A stretch of 64,000 nucleotides of DNA from Sipunculus nudus. Taxonomy: Eukaryota > Annelida > Sipuncula > Golfingiida > Sipunculidae. A program made the translations under genes and the position numbers. Shown piece after piece: positions 12,101 to 24,700 of this stretch; within the stretch, counting starts at the first letter, position 1, and the number at the start of each line of letters is the position of its first letter. The notes beneath the pieces are model-generated. The model did no database searches. It worked only from the letters and a program-made list of their open reading frames with translations, and was not told the origin of the DNA. Where the stretch lies: contig CM049306.1 of the NCBI GenBank assembly GCA_026874595.1, positions 31,485,519 to 31,549,518 of the forward strand. Direction: 5' to 3'.

Positions 12101-15100
12101 CCAAGGCTGGATGTGGGTATATTGGTGGTAATGGTGGTATAGTGGTTCCAGTTTACCCTGGAGTGAATTTGGGGAGAGAATGAATATTTAATTTAGTAAT
12201 TCTTTCTTCACTTTATCCAATTTTTTATTATTACACAAGTATGCAAATTTTTCCCTCTTGTATAATTTTTGGTAATAGTTTAAGTTTTCTAGTTGAACAT
12301 ATTTGCAGGTAATATATTTTTAATCATTGATTAAATATAAAGTACATGTGATGTTTTATTTTGTTATTGTCAATGCCACTGAATTATTAAATAACAGATG
12401 CTTGCAACATATTTTGCTAACCAGCAGCTTTATATTCCTTAGGGGCCTTTGATTCAATTGTTGTAAGCATTCATATTATTCCATTAAAGAGGTATAACTT
12501 TTAGAGGCCTTATTCTTATATATCATCATTATGTTACCAGGTGTAAACAATATTTGAATAATATGTAAGAAGTGGACATTTTCATTTTATAAAAAGAAAC
12601 CTCCATATAAATAACTGTTATAAATTCTTTTTGGACTTGTGTCAGTATCTAGCTGATGCAGTGCATTCCATGCAGCTGCATGCATGTTTAAGAACTGTCA
12701 GCTGTGTTGCTGACAGTTAATACTATTTCATCTTTTTCTCGAAACTGACTGTGGAAATAACACAATTTATGATTCATTTTGTACACAAGAGGGTACAGAA
12801 CTAACACCTGTTTTATCATAGACAATGGAGAAGTGAGGTCAGGTGCTATTTTGAGTAACTCCATGAAGATATGTTTATTTGGGAATGGTTCAGTATGGAA
12901 AACCTCGTACCTACTTCGCACTCTGTTCTTAATATAACTAACCCAGCACAATACATGCATCTTCTTAACCCACTTCAGGAAGAGTGTCTTGAAAATAAAG
13001 TGCCCAATAAGGAAAAGTCAACTTCTTCCACAGTTTGTGGCTGCATTAAAATAATTTAGTATTTGATTCTTTTGTTTCATCCTTAGTATTCTACATATTT
13101 TCTAAGAAATCTTTTATGAATTTTACTATTCACATATATAAAATGTTTCACTCTTTTTTATGGTAATAGGATTTTTCCAACTCTTAGAAATGTTTGATGA
13201 ATCACTGTGGACATACAGCAGTTACTTATTCTTGTACAATATGGCTTATTTATTATGTATTTCATTATTTGTATGAGGCTTCATTTGCACCAAACTTGTA
13301 TTTATGTTAAAGTTCCAAATGTGATGGTACAGGCTATATTTGGCAAATGTGTAATTTGTAGTATTTAATTGTCATGATTGATTGCATAAATGTAACCTTG
13401 TAAAGCTTCAAGTATTTACAGATGGAGGCCTTGTTTTAGGATTCTAATTTCAAATTTATATTAAAGTGATACAAACCAAGGATTCAGTATTATGAAAATA
13501 TTAGATGTTTAATTAGGGTGCTTTCAGTATTGCTCTGATAGATTCTTTTGATACACTTATCAGAAATCTTCAGTCATGGGAGACTTTGTTGATGCCAGCC
13601 TTTTCTGTATTTTCTTTTACCCTTTCTGGCTGTAAAAAATTGGCTGTAGTCAGACTAAAGCCAGAAACACTGAAAGTAAATATATTGACATGTCTGAATT
13701 ATGTAAATGCTCATTCATGATCTGAGATCAGTGTTGCTACCTTCTAAAACATATAAATATTATACAGTCAGTTTTATATAATTGCGATACTTGCAGTTGT
13801 TACACACAGTGCATGCAAAAATTTATAGTATTGGGACAATTTACAGTTTTTTTCATGCTAGTAAACCAAAGTTGTTTTCTGCTTCAGGATGTGTTTGGTT
13901 AGATTATAGAAAACTGTCCAACATAAAAAAAAAATATCTAAAAGGAATATACTTCATATAAAAAAATAACACTCGTAAAATATAATGCATGTTTCAAGTT
14001 TTCTTTTGGAAGAAGAAAGATATTTAATGTTAAGAAAAATTTGATACACTTAAATGCAACTTTTTAACAGGTTTTTATCAAATAATTATTCAACTTTTAG
14101 AGTTTTAGCTCGCTGACTAAGACTCTTTGGCTTTTAAGTGTTTAGAATTAAATGCAAGCTGTATTTTAAATTTTCAGTTGTAAATTGTAATAGGTTTAAA
14201 CTTATTTATTATATATTAAAGCTATGAGAGCAGCTACTTTTAGCCATTATTTAAATGTTTTGAATCTGTTTTCTCTTGAATTGTCAACTTAGTTGATTTT
14301 TCAAATTAAATTATATTGCTGAAATTAAATATTGAAATAAAACTTGCAAATTGGTGTATACATTATAGCATTTCATTCAAATCTCTTAAGCTGGCTGGGC
14401 ATTATTGAGCATAACACTGGTGCTTGCAGTCAGGTATATTGAGTAAACGTTCATATAATTTCATTTTTAGCTAAACTGGCAGTATGTTAAACCGGTTTTA
14501 GAAATAATAATTAAGATTTTTCTTAATCAAATGGATTCTTTAATCACCAATTTTTTTCCTTATTGCAATTATTAAATTAAATGTGTATTATTATACTGTA
14601 GCTCACCTCCACTTTCTTCCTTATTGTATATTTAAAAGGGTTTCACACAGTCCAAGTGGGTATTTATTACATGCATGTTACAGTCAGAATATGAAATCTT
14701 AAATTATACAAATGTGTAATCATGAGAGGCTCCAGCATCTTTCAGGTTGTCCATAAAATTGTAAAGTCCAAACCAAACACGCCAAATGTGTAAGTAATAC
14801 AACTCGGTAGAGCATATTATGTGTATATTTATATGCTGAACATTTTTAAAATATTAATAAAAAATAAAATATTGCCTCATTTCCATTTACTAGAATTTTA
14901 TACAAATTTTCTCGTTACCAATTCCAGCTGAGCGCCATGACCCAGAAGTTCCTTGTTATTCATTGTGCAGCAGATCAGATTAGGTTTGCTAGGTTTAATT
15001 ATTATTGTAATTCATAGTTAATAATATTTATGTATACAGCTGTGGGGAAGACAAAATTGCATTAGTACTGGTACATTCAGTATTGATATGATAAATGAAT

Positions 15101-18100
15101 ACATGCAGACAACAGATATTTAAGTAGATACTAAATGAGCCTAATCTTATTGCTGTTAATGTGCATGACTGCATCTATTGTAAAAGAACACTTACAGGAA
15201 ACTGTGTATTTCAAATATAATATACATGGCCATTTCTGATATAGGTCTGCATTATGTATTCCACATTTTATGCCAAGCATTTTTAAACTAACGAAAATTT
15301 TGTAGAAGCCATGAACTGCCATCAGACTATCAGCCTATCAGCATTGCCCATTTTAAATATACTGATATATAAAATATTCTTTTTTCATCTTTTGATATGA
15401 GTTCCTGCCTTTTATAATAATATGGGACCAGTTATGAGTCTGAGATTATACATGGTATTTTAAATCACTTTAATATGTTTTTATACCTACAGTAAGTAAT
15501 TCTGTTTTGATATATGTTTCTATTATTATGATAGATAAGATTTCGTCTTCAGCAGCTGGCTGTCATGTGTTTGATCTGGAAAATTTAAGAAGACAATCAA
15601 TTAATGAAGGTTCCTGGTAGCTTTATATAATAACCTATAACTGATAACCCATACTGGAAACGTTTCCTGTTCAGTGCATCCTCCAAATTAGAAAGCATTG
15701 TCTAAGGAATAAATGTTATCTTTCCAGTAAATTTATGAGTTGTTTCATCAGAAGCACCTCGTCAGATTTTCATGATGGTTGCAGTGGACATAAAACGACA
15801 AAGACAAACAACAAAGAACATTTTCTGCTACTTTAAATATTTTTCAAAACTAGTTTTATTTTGTAGACATTTTTGAGACATGATTTAAATGCAAATATGC
15901 CTTCGATAGGCAAATGTTATTTTTTTCTAGGAAAACGAAACTTTCTTTTGAAACATATTTCATATAAAAACATGAAACACAGTGACATGTTTTACTTCAA
16001 GTTAAAAACATGTTTCTTTGGAAAACACATGTTTCGAAAAATGGGACAAATACATGTTTTAGGCTGAACAGACGTTTTGAATAGTTACATGTTTTATGAA
16101 AGTGAAACAGGTCTTAAAACGTCTTATATGTGACATATTTCATATAAAGACATGTAACACTAAGACATGTTTAACTCTATGTTTAAAACATGTTTCTTAG
16201 GAGAAAACATGTTTCGAAAAATGGGACAACTACATGTTTTAGGCTAAACAAACGTTTTAAATAGTTACATGTTTTATGAAAAATGAGACATGTCTTAAGT
16301 CCTTATCGGAAAAAAACACCTATGTCTCGAAACTCCTATCCATCTTATTTGAACGGACTACATTACCCTCTTCACTTCAATTATACTTACGCTAGCTGTG
16401 TATGTCGAAAATCAGTTGCATTGTATGCTTTATATTTCAAACAAACCCTAACCAGCATTCATAATCTTGCGAGTCCGTTTCTGCAGTGTCACACGGGGTC
16501 ACTATGCTGCATAGAAAAGACCTTGCAGGTGGAAGCAGTCAGACTGATACCACAAATGACTGTATCACTATTTATGGGGTTATTTTGCTAGTGTGATGTT
16601 GAAACGGCTTCTTACATAATAACACCACAAACAGGGATTCAAGCAACAATGCTATTACCAACATTTTGTCCTCTTGCAGGCAAACAGTAAACGAACCATG
16701 CACATAGCAAAAGTGGTTACACTCTCGTGTTCTTTAAAGGGAGCCTATTATTTCACACTATCAGTTCAGTTTTGCTATGTACAAAAGTTTCCTAGCAAAA
16801 CCATCCCAGCACATACTCTAAGTACCTCGCATACGGTTGTTTAACACCTTGCTATTGCTCTCCATGTTGGTAAACACAGTCCACATGTATTTGTTTACCA
16901 GAACAAAGCCGTGGACCGGAGGCACCTTTGTGAGTCGCAACACGCAGTGTTACAGCCAGCAGGAACATAAATTACATATTTTGGGCAAAGTCAGTCAGGG
17001 CATCTCCTGATTAACACGTTTGTGTCTCCGCTATGCACACGGCCCCTCGAGCTGTGTTTATGTTTACAGCTGGTATCGCGCCTGGTCCACTGTTTTTAAC
17101 CCTCGTTAAAAATACCGACAGGTGTATTATTCGATAGGTCTGGAGCCTTTATGGGTACCAATCATCAATGTGAATTTGAGATAGATCAAGCATGTTCTTG
17201 TTGAGTTATCAGGCGCGAAAGAAAATCACTGACTGCCCTGTGTGGCCATATTGGAATTCCGCATGTCAGTAATTTGACGGGTCGGTATTCCTTATAATTG
17301 CAAAGATCACTGTGAACTGGATAAAAGGTCAACCATGTTTTTGTTGAAATTTCGCGCGCGAACTAGAATCACCTATTGCACTATGGGGGCCACATTGGAA
17401 TTCGGACAGGCCTGAAAATCGAGAGGTCAGGAGTCCTAATATTCGCCATTTATCCCTGAGCACCTGAAAAAAATATCAAGCTTGTTTTTTATTTCTAGAT
17501 ATCGCGCGCCAATGAAATCTATTGATTGCGCTGTGGGGGCCATATTGGAATCCGACAGGTCTATTATTCGATAAGTCTGGGGCCCTTATAGGTACCAATC
17601 ATCTCTGTGAATTTGAGAAAGATAAAGCATGTTCTTCTTGAGATATCGCCCGCGAAAAAAAATCACCGATTGCGCTGGAATTCCAACAGGTCTGTAAATT
17701 GTTAGATTGGAGCCCTCATAGATACCAATCATCCCTGTATAATTGAGAAAGATCAAGCGTGTTCTTGTTGAGATATCGTGCGCGAAAGAAAGCGTTACTG
17801 ACGGAAGGACGGAAGAATGTAACGACGGAAGTATGGAACGACAGACTGACACGGTGATCACTAGGGCATCGCTTGCCCTGATAAACATATAACCTTTTTA
17901 CATGCATACATTTTTGTTTGCTTCTTTTCTTTTATATTATTTGTATATATCTACAAACTTTATGATGTCAATAAATGTCTCATCAGTACATTGTAATTCC
18001 TTAAATGGAAAATTACCATTTTTATTTGCTTTGCCTTTCTCAATATTATAAATTTGGACAATATACAATTAATCCTGCTGAAGCGAAGCAAAAGATGTTT

Positions 18101-21100
18101 CATTACATATAGTTGCATACTTTCTTATAAACGGGACACCTACCAGCTGCTGGTAGCTCCATTGTAGGAAGCTTGGGTGCCTTGAACTTGATCGTCGGCA
18201 TCACCAACACGTCGAACGTTTCCAGTCCTTTATCATAAGCCTTCTTCAGAGTGAGAAGAAGATTACTTCCTTTCATGTAGTAATGGTTGTGGTAGTATTC
18301 CTGTTATAAAAATAATAACAAGAAAATAATAAATGATAATAGAGTATAGAGAGAACTACAGGCTCCACTAACCTGTACACGCTATCATAAACTGTATGTA
18401 CTGGATAACATTATATATAACATTATATAACATTATATTTATTTATATATTTCAAAAGAAAACTATATATATATATTATATATATGTATTACTTCAAACG
18501 TTAACAAGGCATTCAAACATAATTTTTTATAAGGCGTATTACTTGCACCGCCCTTTTAGACACGGTTAATATAAACTTACTATAAACTTAAATTTATTTT
18601 AAGTGGAATATAAAGTAGTTATTAAACTAATCATTGCATTCTCCATAGCTCAGATGACGGCTTTCGGTAGTCTGTAAGGGTGGAGGAATCTGAAAATCCA
18701 GGAGAAGACCATCGACCTTGGACTAGAACCCACTCTCATGGCCACAACCCGGTCCGCCAGCGGGGAGAGCCGAGCGTTTGACCCCTCGACTGTCCAGGCC
18801 TCTGATAAACGTTATGACTCCTTGTTACTTGATGTCATGACCTCGTTCTGCACCTCTAGAGAGATATATGTAACTACACTACACTGGTGTTTTTTCGGTT
18901 CCTGATGTTTACGATACCAATGTATTGCCTCTACCAGCAAAGTTTGTATTTTTCAAATAAAGAATAAAATGTGCGTTTGTTTTGGATATAATGTCTCTTT
19001 TTCATTCTGGATCCTAATTCACGGAGGTGGGGGGGGGGGGGGCACCTGGTCGACGAACGTGATTTTTAGTTAGGGATGTGATCAACGGCGTTATTATTAC
19101 TTATTCTATAAAATAAGTTTGTAATGGAATGACTACTAGCGTTATGGTTTAGACCTGTATAAGGAGGCAAATATTTTTTTTTCAGGGCTGTTTTAGGAAG
19201 GAACTATGTGGTGGCTCATACATGTCTGTCCAATCCTATACAAGTCACAGAATATAGCTATTGGCTGAAGGTATAATGATAAATTCTATTTAATCCATTT
19301 TTTCAAAACAGGGTACACACAAGACACCCTCAAAACTGGAGGGCATATGAATAAAAAAAATTAAAATATCTAAGTGAATCTTTGTTAAACAAACTGTTCT
19401 CAGTTTTGGCCAGGGTTCCTTGTCGGAAATGTTGGCCAAAAATAGATAAGTGTATATATACAGGTTTTGTTCGTACACTCAACACAAAAATTAAGCCTAC
19501 ATTATCATTTACGAAATCATCAATTGATATTTTACATCATGAGGTAAATCTTCAAAAAACCCTTACTTTCATGTATCTGCCGAACAAACCGACATACTTT
19601 ACTCCTTTTGGGAGGTCATTGGCCTGTGTTTTGAAGGACCTGGAGAGCTTGTCAACCAAGGTGGTCGGCTGGAATCCTTTTAAGCCTACTGTGGCGCCTT
19701 TAATGAACCATTGGCAAACATGTTAAATACAGCTGGGACACACCCATTCCACTGATGACAATGTGGTACCAGAACTTTCCAAGCTTAAGACCAACTTAAA
19801 TTAATAATAATAAAAAATATGGAAAATATTCAAATCTAATATACTCCATGTTAATTGAGAAATAACAAAACAATTGAAGTCAAAAGAAATATATATTTTA
19901 CCCTTTCTGCATTTCACAATACAGGTACAGGAGTTAACAAGGTTCGTTATTTTAACAAATGCTGGCGCTAATATGTATGAATGGTGTGGTCTCCCCTTGG
20001 ACAAAGGAATCGCCCTGTGTCATATTGTTTTAAATTCCATAGAATTAAAAATATATATTATGTCATCTAGATTGCTTCCAAACATTAATGGAATATATTT
20101 CATGGCTGTTATTCTATTCATCTATAAAATTCTATCAAAATTAATTCATCTTTCTGAAAAAAAATACTTACAGCCTAACCAACGAACCAAAGAACGAACC
20201 AATGTATCAATGGAGTTACATATACAAGAGAACAAGTAGAAAGGTGCAAAAGTAATCTAGTAAAATGAGACTATAATTATATTATCTCAAACAGATGGAT
20301 ACAAAGCCTTATGTCCCTGCCTACTAACTTAAGGAAACCACAATGACGGGTGTCCAAGATGGATTTAGAATAATATATGCACACTTAATGCAGAAATGCC
20401 TATCTCACCGTTTTCTACTCAATATTGCACGTTATCAGTTTGAATGAAAAATTAGTCATCTACACCAAAATGTTTGCTCGTCATATCGATACAGTTTTGT
20501 TAAACATCCAATATAAAATCCTAACTTAAATTATTATTCCTTATAACGAATTTGATTTTTTTTATAATCAGACACATAAACTAACTAAAATAACTAACCA
20601 GCACAGTCCATCATACAATGGTATCCACCAATCGTAGCCACTGGTCCGTATATTGCAGCAGCTACAATAAAAATGGTAAATTTAGCTGAAATACAGGTCA
20701 AACTACTGTTAACTATAGGAATACATATGAATTGCAGTCAGTTAAATTAGGATTATACTGCTGTCATATACAGAGGTTGTGATTGACCATATGGAAAATT
20801 TTTTTACACACACACAACAAATATAAGGCGAAATAAATGTCCATTAGATAAAATAACTCATAAAGCCAAAATAAGACATCTTTTGCGTTATCCGGATTCT
20901 TTAGAATGCTGACGAAAACAACTTTCACTTATAGTCTAGTACCCACATTATTTGTGTCTATCGATTTCCACTACTTGGTCAATTAGTGAAAAAATAACCG
21001 CATTGCATTCTATGTGTAAATTCAAATCACTCAAATTCTTCACAAGAACATTTCGTTCACATAGCGGAAGTTGTTTTTACAGAAAACTGTGTAAGCATGG

Positions 21101-21701
21101 AATCCCCTTGCATAAAACATATTAAAAATAAATTGGCATCCCCTCGTATAATCGATAGTATGAAAGACGTTATCACCATCTAAGTTTAAAATTTAAAGAA
21201 TTCCGAAAACTGACGATAAAATGGTGTTATATTTTTAATCAAAAATCCATCAAAACTCATATTCAGTCCTGTCAAGTCAGTACTCTTGAATATCCTTCGA
21301 TTCTTTACAATGGATTTTTTTTGTTTCCCTTGATTCTAATGAGAAATCCTATTTTGTAAATAACATCCAAAGATACAGCGATTTACAGCATCCTTTTAAT
21401 TATTTCGGCTAATTTCATGGGAACTAAATAAGGCAGTTGCTTATAAAATCCATAATTTTGTTAAAATACATAACATGTTGAAAAGCGCCTTACAAGAACT
21501 ATTAAGTATACCATCTTTATGCAAGGGCACGGACACTTCGTCAACTGTTGCACCACAGTTCTGTAGTTTCATCGTCGCCTCTCGCACTGTTGATTCCACG
21601 TCTGGCTCAGCATCTTCAAATCCCTCAGTCAAGATGCCTATCCTCATCCCAGTCAGGTCGCTGGACACCTAATGACAAAACAATGTCAGTGTGACAGTAA
21701 T

Positions 21702-21733
<32 letters not shown>

Positions 21734-24700
21734 AACACCGTTTTCAATTGCTCCCTCTTTTGCATTCCGCACAGGTTTTATTTCATTGTCGCTAATACCA
21801 ACCTTACCTCTATTCAGGGCAAACTACCATTACCCTTTATTAATTTTTTCTTCGTTTATGTGTTTCAGGATATGTGGACTTTTATCAGGATGAAACTAAA
21901 TACACAGGTGAGAAGTTTTAAAAGGTCTGAAGAATGTTGCATGGATATGGAACTGGATGCAGAGGTGAGAACGTTCAGGATATCTGAAGATTGCTTTTGG
22001 AATTTAAAAATGGTCACATAGGTCAGAATTTGTAGGATATCTGATGCATGCAAAAAAATTGATGCATGGAATGGATAGTAGACACAAAGGTCTGGAGTGT
22101 CAGAATGTCTGAAAGAAGTTGAATCTAGATACGTTGATCTGTATAGTATGGATCTGAGAAATAGTTTTTCATTTCGTGTAACAATGAAATAACTTTTTTT
22201 TCAGACTTTACAGCTTTTTTAACAGCCAAAATGATCGCAACATTATGACAGCTCTATAGGACGATGTGCGATGTCATGTCAGACACACTTAAATTACTTC
22301 GTGGATAAACTATCAGGCCCATTCAACATACCGCATAACGATGAGTGTTATTTTTTATGTTTTTCAAAAAGGACAAAATCACGATCAAGAGCAGTTCTGT
22401 GTCAAGACACTGCAATTTAATGTATTAAAGGTACCATCTTTCTATACTCCTTGCTCTGGATATGAGGGTTCTGTCTGCCATCCAGTTCGTCGTATCCAGC
22501 AATCACCTACAAATGTAATGCAAAGAAACGATAGAAATTCCTATGGATAAAGAAAAATTATGTAGTTCAGTAGATTAACATTTGCAAACACAAAACAAAC
22601 ACGAACCCTCATTTGCACACGCCGGCATCATTTGTGACCACCTGTTCCAAAACAAGTGACAAACCAAATTATTACAGTTTCACAGCCTGGAAAAAAAAAT
22701 TACTAAATGGGCTAATTAATGTTCCAGATACCTTCAGTGAAATTTAAAACTAAAAACAGATGATCTTTTTCACATGCCCGCAAGACGGCTAAATATGAAG
22801 TAAACAAATGTAAGTTAATTTCACCATTCAAACTAATGTAGGTTTAATTTAGTCTTACCTCTAGCAGCAGAGCACAGTCTTCAATAGTTTTGGTCATTGG
22901 ACCTAAGTGGTCCAGTGTGGGTTCAAACATCATACTTCCAGTCATAGGGACTAGTCCAAAAGTGGGTTTTAAACCAACGATTCCACACCAGCATGAGGGC
23001 ATGCGGATCGATCCACCCGTGTCCCCTCCGATGGCCATGTCCACTTCCCCAGTTGCTACCTAAAACGTTGTTTCTCATTATATGATAGTATAGATACTGG
23101 TCTTATTTTTATACTGTGTCAGCAATATTTTAAAGCTTGAATCTCAAAATATTTGTTTGAATGCCTATATCTCACAAAATAAAGGATATTGATCAAACAA
23201 TAAAATTAGCTGTTCTTAACTAAAAAGATGATATTCCACAATGTAAAAGAATCCCCTCAGGTTTTCTTCGTAGTTTCAAATAATGTCAGACAAGAACTTT
23301 ATGTCTAGTTTCTTCCATCTTATTTGTTACCGTGCCCTCTCGTTTTAGAGACAAAGTTGTGTTTTTATGTAATAATAATTCCATAGGAAGTTCAAATAAT
23401 AATAATAATCAAATAATAATAGTTTCGTTTATCACATAATATCCATAAGATTTTTTTTTTAAATCGTGGATTCTACTGAAATCCCTGTAAAGACCTAATG
23501 GAAGAACTTTTTTATTAATACAACCAATGCGGTTTCACCTGCAGAAGGTAATCAATCATAGCCCTGTGTTGTAGTGTTAGAAATCGTTTGTAATGATCGA
23601 TTATTGGTGACCTCTACTGACCGATAATCGAAAAAATCGCTTGTTTCGACAAAAAAATGCCCTAATACAACAGCTTACATATCTTTATAATAACTTAGGA
23701 ATTAGTTTTTAAGCTCAGCTGACTGAAAGTCATCTGAGCCATAGCGATCATCCTTTGTCCGACTGTCCGTCTGTTAACAATGCACAAATCGTAACCACTG
23801 GACCTAGAATCTTCTAAATTTTTAAACTAGGAATTAGGTCTCTGTTACCCATATCTTCCGAGTTATAGGACTCTAAATTATCCCCAAGAATAATTAAAAA
23901 AATTGATACAAAAACTCCAGTATCTGAAGAACTAATGCATTGATCACCATGATTCTTTGCATGCATATTGATCATCGAGTGTTATATCATTTCCTATAGA
24001 CTGGTGGCGCACTGCGTTTTTTTTTCAAATTGGTACGCATTTTTATTCGTTATTTTTAGACCTTCAAAGATGCCTTAACAGGGCACAAATCGTAACCATT
24101 GGACCTAGAATCTAATTTCTTCAAATCCAGAGGTGTCATTAAAATGTCTACTTGGAACCCTGAAATTAGGTTTCTGTTACCAATATCCTGTCCTGTGAGC
24201 TATGGGGCTCAAAAGTAACCCCTCCCCCAGAATGATAAAAAATTGATACAGAAACTCCAGTATCTGAATAACCAATGTTCCGGAACCTAATATAAACAGA
24301 TCACGTATGCGTGATGAACACAAATTTTGTAATGGAGATAAAAAAAATCAGATTCTGTAACACTAGGCAGCGTTAAATGTCTAGGGGAATAAATAAAGAA
24401 GTCATAGGTTTTTTGTAACAAAAAACTAAAATTTATTCTTAAAACCACTCTTACAAAACAATACACTAAATCAATACAATTATACAGTAAAACAGCGGTA
24501 TAGCAACAAGTCAATACAATCACAGAGAAAATAATGTATGTGAACAGTACCTGGATACCAACACCATCACATTATTAAGTCCTTTAAATATAAACACTGA
24601 CAGTCCAGTGGAAAGTTATTGCAACAACCCAGAAAGTAAACTGAGGTCCAAATGCATGAAATCCAGGAGAAAGTCTTTGAAACTCTATAATTGCCGCATT

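Larger units (their letters stand above)
7006..13080. repeat. Segmental tandem duplication, unit B
   Basis: This is the second copy of the 6.1-6.3 kb unit, in the same orientation. Similarity stops abruptly at 13080, after GTTTCAT, where unit A runs into unit B. It contains the proximal amidase terminal exon at 8973-9166. It lacks about three minisatellite repeats and a roughly 45-bp segment (near 12768) present in unit A. Confidence 0.95.

Noticed and set aside
16283-16591. 102-codon plus-strand ORF
   Set aside because: It starts in the ACATGTTT array and shows no domain or splice signals; located in the amidase last intron on the opposite strand.
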